Shown here: positions 1 to 11,600 of the stretch, one piece after another
Numbering within the stretch: position 1 is the stretch's first letter
How the letters are laid out: the number at the start of each line of letters is the position of its first letter
Assembly: GCA_026770615.1 (NCBI GenBank)
Contig: MU631440.1
Span: 219,091-233,742 of the forward strand
Reading direction: 5' to 3'
Origin: Pavlovales sp. CCMP2436
Lineage: Eukaryota > Haptophyta > Pavlovophyceae > Pavlovales
Length of the DNA: 14,652 nucleotides
Position numbers and translations under genes: made by a program
Notes under the pieces: model-generated
What the model saw: the letters and a program-made list of their open reading frames with translations, nothing else
Databases searched by the model: none
Told to the model about the DNA's origin: nothing

Positions 1-42
1 CGTCTCTAACCTTCCCCCCTTCCCCCCTCACACACACACAAG

Positions 43-746
43 GCGGTCTTGAGCTGAAATATTCGGAGCTTCTCGAGGCGCTGCGCCGCTCGAGGGAGTT
101 CTTCAGCCAGCAGCTTCCTCTCCTCTCCCCCCGAGGTTTTCCCCCCCCTCCGCCGCCACTACGTTCCAGAGACTTCCAAAACAGCAGCAGCGGCTTTTTC
201 CCCGCCAAAATTCAAATGGCGATGCACGAGAGCCAGAGCCTGCCCTCCCTCTCCCCCGCCACATTTCCCGCGCAAACTCCCGCCAAAACAAAGTTGAAAA
301 CCCCCTTCGCCTCCGCCTCACCAAACGTTGCACAAGCGCTGGGTGGCGGTGGGAGCAGAAGTTTAGCCAGAGGCGAGGCAGGGAGGGGGAATATAGGGAG
401 GGGCGAGAAATCGGGCGGGGGTGGGGACACGATGGGGTCGGTAGCAGGTGGCATCCCTGGGGGAGAGAGGGTGAGCGGGGGGGGAGAGGGCGGGGGCGGC
501 GCGAGGGGTTTACGCCTGCCCGTGCTGCCGTTACAAAAGCCGTTACAAAAGCCGTTACAGAAGCCGGTGCAGGGGCGCAAGGGTGCGGACCGTCGTGTGT
601 TCGACCCCTCCCGCCTCTTCACCGACGCGGCTGAGCCGGAAACCGTAACGGATTCCGTAACAGATTCTTCCGTAACGGAAGACTCCGTGGTGATTTCCGG
701 GGTGAATTTCGTAACAGCTGCTGCATCGCGGGGATCGCAACTGAAG
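43..746 (+). CDS. Exon 1: low-complexity N-terminal region (5' incomplete)
   Basis: Acceptor AG at 41-42 follows a C-rich and CA tract. The only open frame reads GLELKYSELLEALRRSREFF and continues without a stop to a donor GTGCGT at 747. The start looks like an amphipathic helix. It is followed by P- and G-rich low complexity, a 12-nt tandem repeat (LQKP three times, about 527-570), then an acidic S/T/V stretch with VTDSVTDSSVTEDSV. No domain is recognised. The boundaries fit phase 0 into exon 2, but the low complexity makes this the least certain large exon. Confidence 0.45.
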
Positions 747-2572
747 GTGCGTACTGGGCACACACGCACTCACTCTTTTAGAAGACACCCACCTTTTAAA
801 AAGAGTGTGTCGTTTACTCTTTTACACACGCACACACACAACCATTTTAGGTTTATTTTACGCGACCAAATGAAATCATCATTATTACAATGAGAGTCTT
901 ATTTCAAAGATTGTAACCTACACACACACACACACCTTAACGAAACTCAGACGTCTCCGCAGCAAGCATTTAATTCAAATAAGATGGAGGATCGGCAGGG
1001 GCAGAAGGAGCCGGCGCCTATTTTGAAATTGCTTTCGCTCGCCAAGCACACCGCAACCGTTTCAGTGCGCCCAAGGCTCGCAGGTGCGTTGTATACTTTA
1101 TTATATCTTTATTTATTATATATTTATTTATGTTCAATTCTTTCTATATTTCTATATTTTATATTTTATATTATATATTTTTTTGTGTTATCCGCCCCCC
1201 CCCCATCCCCAACCCCCTTTTTTGTTTCTAATCAGCTGCAGCCGACAAAAGAAGCGGCCGCCTCGCAACCGACCCCCCTTCCCTTTGTGTGTGTGTGTGC
1301 GTTTCTAAGCAAGTGCCCCCCTTTTTTCTTTTTTTCTTTTTTCTTTTGAACTGCAGCCGACAAGTCACATGGCCGCCTTGCGACCGACCTTCCACCGCCG
1401 CAGCCCACCGTGCACGCCTGGCTCGCGGCAGCCGTCTGCGAGTGGGACGGGCGGTGCGGCGTGGTGAGCGAGGGCACGGGACCGCTCAGGCCTGTCCTCG
1501 TCTCGTACTCAAGCCCCGCCCGTCCGAGCGAGGGCACAAAGCCGCTGACCCCTGCTCCAGCCTCTCTCTCCTCTCTCTCCTCTCTCCCCGAGGGCACAGG
1601 GCCGCTCAGACCTGTCCCCGCCTCTCTTTTGAGCCCCACCTTCCCCGCTTCAGTCCCCGCCTCAAGTCCTGGGTCAGTTTCAGGCTCAGTTTCAGACTCA
1701 GGGGCGGGGGCGGGGGCGGGGTCACTTTCAGGGGCGGGGGCAGGGGTCTGGGAGATTCGGCTGGGGGCGCTCAACCCCGGAACCGTCTACACGCTGCGTG
1801 TCTGCGTTGGGCCGCCCAGGGAAGATTCAGAGTACGACTTACCGTCCGATTTATCATCCGGCGAGGGCGGCGGAGGTGCGCCTTATTATTTTTATTATTT
1901 TTATTATTCTTATTATTCATGTTAATATTCCTACTCCTATTCCTATTTTTATTCCTTTATTTCCCTTTTTGTTCCTATACTTCTTGCTATTCCTATTCCT
2001 ATTCTTTTTCTTGCACTTGGGCTCTTAGGGCTGAGCGGCACAGGCGCGCAGCTGGGCGAGAGCGCGGAGTTCCAGTTTACGACTCTCTCCGAATCGACAC
2101 GCCTCGTGAGTTCCCCCCTCCCTTTTTATTTCCTTTTGTTTATTTTAATCTGTTTCTATTCCTTTTCTCTTTTCTCTGTTCTCCTTTCTCTCTTTCTCTC
2201 TACGCCTAGTGAGCCCCCCCCCTTTTTTTCTTCTTTTTCCCCTTTACTTTCCTATCTTTTTCCCCCTTTTAGGGCCATTAAGCCTACACCCTCTTCTTCA
2301 CTGATCCCACCTTCCCCCCCTACGTACAATAATCGAAAACTAGGCGCCTCCCTTCACATCCTCTCTGACACACAGACACGCGCACACAAACAACCCTCGC
2401 CCCACCCCCCCTCAAAATCAAACTTAAATCATAAATATTTAAAGTAGGCGCCTCCCTTTGCGGACGTGCCTCCGTCCTGGCGACGTATCGAACTCTCGGA
2501 CCTGCTGGAGGAGGTACGTGCTCTTTTGTGTGTGTGAATGTGCATGTATGTATGTATGTATGTATATGTGTA

Positions 2573-2603
<31 letters not shown>

Positions 2604-5600
2604 ATATGTCTTTAACATCCTGGCGACAGATTGAACTCTCGAGGAGGTTTTTTTTATATATAATAGTTCTTTTAACGTACCCCGGCTTGCAGCCCGAAGG
2701 CGTGCGGGTATGGCATTACTCTGTATTTTTGGTCCTTTGCATTTGTGTGACTGTGAATATATGTGATCGGTCCTTTGCATTTGTGTGACTGTGAATATAT
2801 GTGAATATATGTGTAAAGTGTGCGTGTGTGTGTGTGTGTGTATGTGTGTATGTACACGTGTGTGTGTGTGTAGATCAAACCCTCCGACCTGCTCGAACAA
2901 AGCACACACCTGTAATTGCTCTAGCTCTGCATGTGTGTGTGTGTGTGTGTGTATAGGCACAAGCTCTTTTGCTCTTACTGCCCCACGTCGTCCTCTTCCC
3001 ACTGTCATAAGTATAACTGTATAATTACTGTAATCTAATTATAACTCCTGTTATCATAATTAAAACTAACTGTGCGCAGGACATTTTCCCCTCCAGTGTC
3101 CCCTCTACCAAATGAGCTGTTGTTATTCTTGTTGTGGCTATTCTTTACTTGTGGTAGAAGTAATAGTACCAATAACAATAGCAGTAGTAATAACATTAAT
3201 TCTACTGCTTGTAACTAACTGTGCGTAGGACATATTCTCTCCAGTGCCCTCTCACACCATCCTCTCAAACAATTATAATCAGCAGCTCGTGATTATATGG
3301 TTAATTACTATAATCTAATTAGAACTATTATTATAACTAACTGTGCGTAGGACACGCCCACTCCAGTGCCCTCTCCGCCACACGTGCCGTTGCCAGAAGC
3401 GCAGACAGCCGCGGGGATAAAAACGGCCAAAGAAGCGGCCAAAAAGGAGACAGAGGCGAAAGCTCTCGTTTTAAAAGGGAGGCACGACAGACTACTCGCT
3501 TTACTCGTGCCGGTCATGCGCAAACACAGGCGAATACTTTTCATCTCTCTCTCTATCCCTCTTTGTCCCTCTCCCTCTCCCTCCCCTCCCCTCCTGCCTT
3601 GCTAATGCGCAAGCACACAATAAGAATAGCTTCGTTTGGTTTTGTTTAGTCCCCTTCCCCTCCCCCAACCCCCTGCGCGCGCGCGTCTCCATCCTCGTCC
3701 CCGTATCCGTCTTCGCCTCCGTCCCGCCCCGCGCGTCTCCTCTGCGACGGCCGGGCGCACGCACAGGCAGCGGCTGATCTGCGCACACAGGCACGCACAC
3801 ACACATACCACACAACCAACTCCTCCCCCCCCTCCCCCCGCGCACACACACGCACAGGCAGCGGCTGATCTGCGCACACAGACACGCGTGCGTCCTCGGC
3901 GGGGAGTCCAAAGATAGTCAGGTAAAAAAAAAAATGCTGAGCCTTTTTTGCGCTTGTCTCAACTTTTTTAGGGCGAATACCTGTGTGACTACTCTGACTG
4001 TTATACTGCCACGGCAGGCCTCTAGTACGCTCCGCGTCCCCTGAATCCGTCCCTTTGCGTCCCCTCTCAACCCGCCCCTGCGTTCCCTCTGAACCCGCCC
4101 CTTCGCGTCCCCTCTGAACCCGCCCGTGCGTCCTCTCTGAACCCACCCCCGCGTCCCCTCTGAACCCGCCCCTTCGCGTCCCCTCTGAGCCCACCCACCC
4201 TGAATAAGCTATATTATTTTACTACTACTGTTTATTGTTGCTACTATTCATGTTACAATTACTTTTATTATTGCTACAATTATTACAACTCTTATTGTTA
4301 TTAATATTGACATTATCGTTGTTACTGTTACTACTATCACTCTTATTGTTCAGGCCCACGCGCTCGTCTCGGCCGAGGAAGCGCGCACGCAGATGGGCAG
4401 GTGCACTGTATAAATTAATATAATAATGAATCTTATGACTATAATGATTATAGCAGGAACAGTAATAATAATTATTATTATTATATGCAGACCGCTCGCA
4501 GATGGGCAGGTGCGCTATAATAATAAATATTATAATTATTATGATTATATCCGTAATATTAAATTATAATAATAATAATTTTTGTATACAGTCCGCTCGC
4601 GGGTGGGCAGGTGTGCTAATATTCTTATTTAATTTTTTTAATTTTTTATCATAAGCACGTGGCGCACTCCATCTATTATTCAGTCTAATATATTATTACA
4701 CGCATATATTATTCATTCTAATAATAAATGTGTAATAATATAGTAGTTCGATCTTGTAATCTAATCTAATCTAATAATTCAATCTTAATTCGATCTTATA
4801 ATCTAATATAATAAAAGTAATAATTTAATCTAATCATTCAATCTTGATAGGAAGTATGACTTCCAGCGCAAGCAGCTCATCATCATACTCGCGCCAGGGC
4901 CAAACATCGAAGCCGCTAAGGTAATAATGATCATGATGATAATAATACTAATACAGAGTTTTGGTACCACCGCAAGGTGACGCTAAAGCTCAACAGAGTG
5001 AGGCTCAGACGCTGACACCCGGGGCCTCCTGGACGCAGAGGCTGCCCCTCAGGCTGTAGAAGGACATAACATACTGATATTAATATTAATAAGGCCCTTC
5101 TTGTCGCCGCTCGGCTGCACATTGAGGGTGCGTGCGAGATCGTCGCGGTCATCGCAAACGGCGGCGGCTCGGCCGAGGTGAGCGTTTTTCTTTTCTTGTC
5201 TTTTCTTTTTTCTTTTTCTTTTTGCCGAGGTGAGTTTTGTTATGATGGTTCTTTTAACGTCGTAAGTTTTTTTATTTAGTGTTTGAAACGTCCTGAGTGC
5301 TGTCGTTTCTTTTGCTGATAATCTCTGTTGTTCAGGACGATCGCGACGGCTCGACGGGTTTTTTGTGTGTGGTATTTTTGTGCTTTTTTTTGTCAGATCG
5401 TCACGGTTGAATGTCCTGACTGTCTGCTAGCTTGCAATGAGACCCGCTGACTGTCTGATGTTGACTGTCTGCTTCTTGAAAGGAGACCCACTGAATATCA
5501 GCTGTGTGCCACTGGCTGTTCCTCGCTGTGAGTGCTGTAGCCGAGGTGAATCAAAAATAAATTCCACGGCTACTGAAGAACTGTCTGTTACTCACTGAGT

Positions 5601-8600
5601 GTTGGCTGTCTGCTCTGTGTGCCTAGGTCACACGAGCTCGCGCCGTGTTGGCGAGAGCCATCCTCAACTCACAGCGCCTGTTCGACGTCCCCGTCGGCGT
5701 AGGCGAGGCCGTCGAGGCACAGGCCTACGAGGTATATTTATTTACTTTATTTGGACAGTGAACCCACATATCTGATAGAGACTCGGACTTTTTTTGAGCT
5801 CGGCTCCGCAGTACCGGAGCTCAAAGAGCATAATCCGGTACCGGTGAAGTCCAGTTTCAACAGGACGGTGACCCACACCCCCTGCGTATGCGTCCTCTTA
5901 TTTGTTGTCGAGACACAGGCCTACGAGGTAAATAGTTCTTATTTTTATTTTATTTTTAGTTCTTATTATAGGTCCATTGTCGACAACAAAGAAATTTTCT
6001 GTCGACAACAAAGAAATTTAGCTTTTGTCGAAGCACATGTCTACGAGGTAAGTGACCCCACCCCCTCCGTATGCAACCGTGCCCGTTGTCCGTAAGAAAT
6101 TATTTGTTGTTCTTGCAGTTGCACGTATCCCAGACACAGTCGTATACGCAGGGGGTGGGTCACTTGTGACCGTGAGGTAAGTGGACTATTGTCGATCACA
6201 AATAAATTCACCTTGTGTAAGACTACTCATTCCTGTCCGGAAAGACGAGCTGATCCGGATTAGCGGCCGAAGCCGCGCAAAAACCAAGCTAACGGCAAAG
6301 CTGTCGGTCTTAATTAATAACGAGTCCCCTCAACCGTGCCCGGGTTACGTGCAACTGCGCAACTAGTATTTATATATTTTTAATATATATTGATTAGTCT
6401 GCGCCCCTCCTAATTAAATAACTCGCATACAATTAATTAATTCGTACGCGACCCTTCCCCCGTGTGTGTGCGTCCCCTTATTTCGACCTCGATGTGACCG
6501 ACCGCGTGTGCGACCGTCCTTCCCTGTGTGGACCGCAGGCGGAGAGCTACAGGATGTTGGCAGAAGTGTCATTTTCTGGTTCTTTTTCGAGTACTCTTTT
6601 CGGCACCTCAAGCTCCTCGTTATTCTAATAACTATAATTGATGCGGTTATTATGATGATTTGCAGTCGGAGAGCTACGAGTACTCCTTCCCTGGCTACTC
6701 GAATGTGGACGCAGCAGGCCTCCCGTCGGGTCGCAAGGTGTGTGTGTGTGTGTATGCCGTTTTTATTTGTTTATTTTTATAATTTCATTTTATTTATTTG
6801 TTATTACTCGAAAGTGTACGCAGCCGGCCTCCCGTTGGGTCGCAAGGTGTGTAAAAGAAAAAGGAAAGGAGTTCTAATTAGGACGTCTGTCCCCGGAAGG
6901 GATGTGTGTCTGTATGGCGTTTTATTTTTTTTACTCGAATGTGGGACGCAGCCGGCCTCCCGTCGGGTCGCAAGGTTTTTTTTTTTTTTTTTCGTCGCTG
7001 CGTGTTCGCAGTGATACCACTTTCTTCCTGCCTGGCCGCCATCCGTCAGGTCACAAGGGGTGCGCGTGCGCGTGCGCGTGCGCGTGCACTCGATCACGTG
7101 TGTTCTCCTGTCTGCACCCGATCCGTCTCTCTCCCCCCCCCCTCACACACACACACAAAGGTGTTGCGCGCGGTGCTTCTGTCCGCACCTGATCCCCCTC
7201 CGCCCTCTTTCCCATCCCTTCCCACACACTCAAACACACACCACACACACACACTCCCCCCCCTTCTCCCCCCCCCTACACACACACAAACACACACCAC
7301 ACACACACAGGTGCTGCGTGCGGTGCTCGAGAGTGCCCTGCCGCACTCGCTCACGTTCGTGCTCCTCTCCGCGCTCACCGACATGGCCGCGCTCATACGC
7401 GAGAGCGAGAAGCTACTTCTCAAGAAGATTGACGGGGTGCGCGCGTTCCCCCCTTTTTGAGAAATAAGGGGTGGAGGGGGGGGAAGGGGGGGGGAGGGGG
7501 TTGGATGTGCGCGCGTTCAATGTTTCTCAACACAAAAAGGGGGGGAGAGGGGGGGGGGGTTGCACGCTTTTGACTACACATTCTAAAAGTGATGGAGATG
7601 AGGTGGAAAACAACGATTACTTTATGTATTTGCGCATGGAATGAGAGCGAAAAGAAGGTGGATACATTAAATCTAAAGTATTTGGATACAAAGTTGCGTA
7701 CGCTATCGGTAAGTGATTGGTACGTGCCCAAATCAAGATGTTGAGGGGATGCGCGCTTTTGCAGTTAGCTTTTCCCCAGCTCTCTCACCGCTCACCCGCT
7801 GCGCCTCTTTTTGAATAATAGTTCTTGCCTCTACAGGCCACTCTCTCTTCTAAAAAGGTATCTCCTCCCCCCCCCTCCTCCACCCTCCCTCCTCTCGCAG
7901 GTGACTCTGATGGGTGGGGTGAAACTCTCCTGGTCGGCAGGAGACAACAGGCTGCGTGGCATTGACAGGTGATACTGAAAAAGAAAATGATGATGATGAT
8001 GATGATGTAATAATAATGTAATAATAATGTAATAATAATGTAATAATATTGTAATAATATTGTAATAATAATGTAATCATAATGTAATAATAATGTAATA
8101 ATAATGTAATAATAATGTAACCATAATGTAATAATAATGTAATAATAATAGTAGTAGTAATAGTATCATTAGTAGTAGTAATAGTAGAAATCAGGCTGCG
8201 CAGCATCGAAAGGGTTTTTTTTTTTTTTGGCAGGCTGCGCGGCATTGACAGATGACGATGACAATAATAATAGCAAAATCGTAGTCATCGTAGTAATAGT
8301 CATAGTCATTCATATTCTTACTATTATTATTATCATCGATAGACCTGACTTCGCCGAGCCGGACAACGCTGCCAACAACACGCTGGACCTCGGGGCCGCC
8401 TGTGTGGTGTACGCATGGCTGACCAAGCACAGGCTGCCAATGCGTATTGTGGGGCGCGAGGCGCTTTGCCAGTTGCCGATGCGCATGTTTAAAGATAAGG
8501 TGATCTCAACCGCATTTACTCGGTGGAGGGGTGCCCCCCCCACCACCACCACCCCCACCCCACCCCAGCGTCTGCTGTTCGCTCTGGCCCTCTCTTCACC

Positions 8601-11600
8601 CACCCCTTTCTTTTTCGCTTTCTAATTCAATTCCTTCTTCTCTTTCCTTTCACGACTTATTTCTTTCCTTTTCGCTTTCATTTCTTTTGCTTCAGGCGGA
8701 GGAGTGCCCGCACGATCCGGTGGTCCGCTTCATCCGCAGGGCGCAGGACATGGGGCTCGCGCGGCTGTGGAAGCGAGTGTGCCGCGGAGAAGTGCCCGAC
8801 CGAGACCGCAAGTGGTTCTTCCGGTAAGCCAGCCGATGTTTTTTTTTTTTTTTTTTTGCGGCTGGCTGGCTGGCTATTGTTGGCTATTGCTGGCTACTTC
8901 TGGCTACTATTGGCTGCTGCTGCTGCTGCCTGGCTGGCTGGCGCAGGGTGCCCGCATTGAATCTACCGACTCTGTCCATATCCCTGCATCTCCTTTTTGC
9001 GTCTCCTATCTGCAATCTCCTTTCTGCATCTCCTCTCGGTGTCTTTGCCGACTCTCTACACCCTCCCTCTGCCTGTCCTGCCTGCAGGGCCTTCTGCGCC
9101 GTCGGAGCGGCTGAGTTCGAGCGCAAGAACTACAACCGCCTCTCCGAGTACTTCCCGATCGAGCGCAGACTCGACGGCTGGGTGAAGCCGTACGACACGG
9201 TCGCCATCCTCTGCGCCTTGGGCTCGGTAATTTTATAGTTTGCTCCGGATGTTCGTGAAAGCTTATCGCTCTCCCTGCCTTTCTAGGCGGGGAGAGCGCT
9301 TTTGAGTGCTATCCCTAACCTGGTGAACCGGTACAGGCAAGTCAGATTAAACTCTGCAGAGTGTAGACATACCTTTACGCCTTCGGGCTGCAAGTCGGGG
9401 GACGTTAAAAGAACGGTTCTTAAAAGCAGACACCTCCGGCATGCTCTAGCCACTGCCCGTTTTTTTCATGTTTTCCCTGTCTGCTCCGTGTGTCTGTTCT
9501 GGCTGTTCGCTCTGAATGTCCACGCTGTGTGTCTGGCTGCATTCCGAGTGCCTTTTGTTCATCTCGCGTATCTCAAAAATTTGTTTGATTTGTGTTCATC
9601 TGATCGACCGTTCTGACTGTGCTCGCGCAGATCGGCGCGCGCCCGTTTGTAAGTACTCTCAGACTTTTCTCTCTCTCTCTCTTTCTTGGTTCAGACTGTC
9701 TATACCCGATTACTTCTTCTGACTTGCCGTGTGATCTCTCGCGCAGATTGACACGCGCCTGCAGATCTTCTAATAAATCCTGTGCTAGTCCTATCCTAGC
9801 TGGAGGACCTGCTCAAAAAGGCACACTTTTTTTTTTACTTTTTTTAGAACGCATGATAAGAAGTCACCCCCCCCCTCCCCCCTCCACACACACACCACCC
9901 CCCTCCCCCCCTCGCGCAGATCGACGCGCGCCCGCAGATCTTCAAGTTCGGCGAGGCGAAAGTGGCGTCGCAACTCTTCCTCTTCGACACCGCGGCGATC
10001 GCAGTCGCCACGCAGCCCGTCAAGGACGTGATGTCGCAAACGCTCGACTCGCTCGTACAGGTGCGTTTGTTGCTGCTGCTGTTGTTGTTGCGAAGCACCC
10101 CCCCCCCATCCTCCTCCTCCCTCCACCGCCGCGAGCTCACTTTCCGCCCCCCATTGTCCATTTCCCACTGAAGTCGTGGGAGGCCGGGTACACCGTGCTC
10201 CGCCCGCGCACTCCCGAGACACAGCGCAGCACCATCCCGAGAGGAGCGAGCATCTTCGCGGTGAAAATGATATCAAGACATATAGTCATTGTTCTACTCG
10301 TATTATTACTACTACACCTACAATTTTATTCTAATTCTAATTCTAATTGTTGTTGGTTGTAATAGGTGGAGGAGCGACTATTTATTCGTATTCTTCTCTT
10401 TATTGCGTTTGTTGTTGCAATAATAGGTGGAGGAGTTGTGCGCGCAGCTGGGGCTACTCAGGGTGCGCGGGAGCAGGGAGGGGGAGGCCGGGGGCAGCCT
10501 CACGCCCGCGGACGTGCACTTGGCCTTTGTGCGGACCGTGCAGATGCGCTCGGGCAGGATCGGCAAGAGGAGGAAGGCGGTGGACGGCGAAGACGATGCG
10601 CACGGGCCGGCCAGGTCCGAGCTGCCCCGCTGCGCGCATATATGATGATGCCTAGCCTGGACATAGCTGGTGTCAAAATCTCCTATGTACAGATCTCCTA
10701 TGTATAGATATATGTACAGGGCATTTTATCCCGGCAGCCTGTGCATATGTCGCTGCCCCCACTTTTCGTGTGCACCGCCAATAAGGCCGCGAGCGGCAGG
10801 TGGTGGCCGTTGCAGCGATCACATCAGCAGGACTTCCAACTGTCAGTCAGGCGTACCTTACCCCCCATGTGCCCTCTAAACCCGCCCTTTTAAATGTGCC
10901 TCTAACCCTGCTTTTTTGTTACACTACGACTTACTTAATAGGAAGACAGGCAGCAGCAGTCAGCGAATCCAGTGTGTGGGCGAACTCACCCGTCCGTTTG
11001 TGCCCGTGCGTGACTGCCGCAGGTCGGAGCTGATCTCGATGCCCGAAATGATCGGAACTCTCGTACGGCTTGCGAAGGCTCTACAGAGAAAGGCAAACCC
11101 AGCGGCCCCGCTCGCAGCGCACCTCGGCTCCCTCGCAGATCGCTTCGAGGCGCTGCTGCAGGGGGCGGTCGTGCCTCGGCTGCGCCTGCGCACCAGTACG
11201 CCTTCCTTTTTCTTCTTCTTCTCTTTTCTTTTCTCTTTTTCTTTTTCTTTTTTCCTTTTTTTGACAACAGTGAGAATGAGAAATCACTTGCAAGAATGAG
11301 TACACACGAATTCTTACATTGCTGCAGCTGCACACCAGGTAACCCTAATCCTAGCCCTAGTTATGTTATGTTATGCTGGTTATGATGCCACTTCTACCGC
11401 CTGGGGCGCAGTCTGTGCGTCCAGGTGGCCCCGGGTGTCAGCGTCTGAGCGTCACTCTGTTGAGGCCCCAGCCCAAACAAACTCCAGTCCTATGCCTGAC
11501 ACTTGCTACGGCTGTGCACGAGTGCAGCCCCCGCCAAGGCTCTCGCCACCGCCGCAGGCGCGGGCTAGCCGCACGCACACGCCCCCCCTTCCCGACTCCC

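Noticed and set aside
1084..1349. Hydrophobic plus-strand frame (Tyr/Leu/Ile-rich)
   Set aside because: It is the AT-rich intron after exon 2, read past the GTGCGT donor; not a membrane protein.
2439..3008. Minus-strand frame rich in Thr-His repeats
   Set aside because: It is the translation of TG/CA microsatellites opposite exon 5 and its intron.
3066..3380. Three spaced direct repeats resembling a CRISPR array
   Set aside because: Spacing is irregular (149 and 122 nt), the DNA is eukaryotic, and the repeats are splice acceptors.
3972..4023. Possible exon GEYLCDYSDCYTATAG
   Set aside because: It follows a good acceptor, but no GT donor in the phase needed to join the next exon. Exon 7 to exon 8 joins directly in phase. 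Treated as an echo-like segment.
3646..4194. Minus-strand frame with GRVQRGREGAGSEG-type repeats
   Set aside because: It arises from the 23-25 bp minisatellite and CA tracts; no start context or domain.
9302..9616. 104-residue plus-strand frame in the intron after exon 17
   Set aside because: Composition is not protein-like after the first residues; only the 9287-9336 block was kept as a finding.
9791..10276. Minus-strand 161-residue frame
   Set aside because: It is antisense to exons 18 and 19, which have a family-consistent plus-strand frame and splice sites; it includes a poly-Gln artefact from GTT repeats.
11341..11361. Interstitial telomere-like CCCTAATCCTAGCCCTAG
   Set aside because: Too short and degenerate; not a telomere array.
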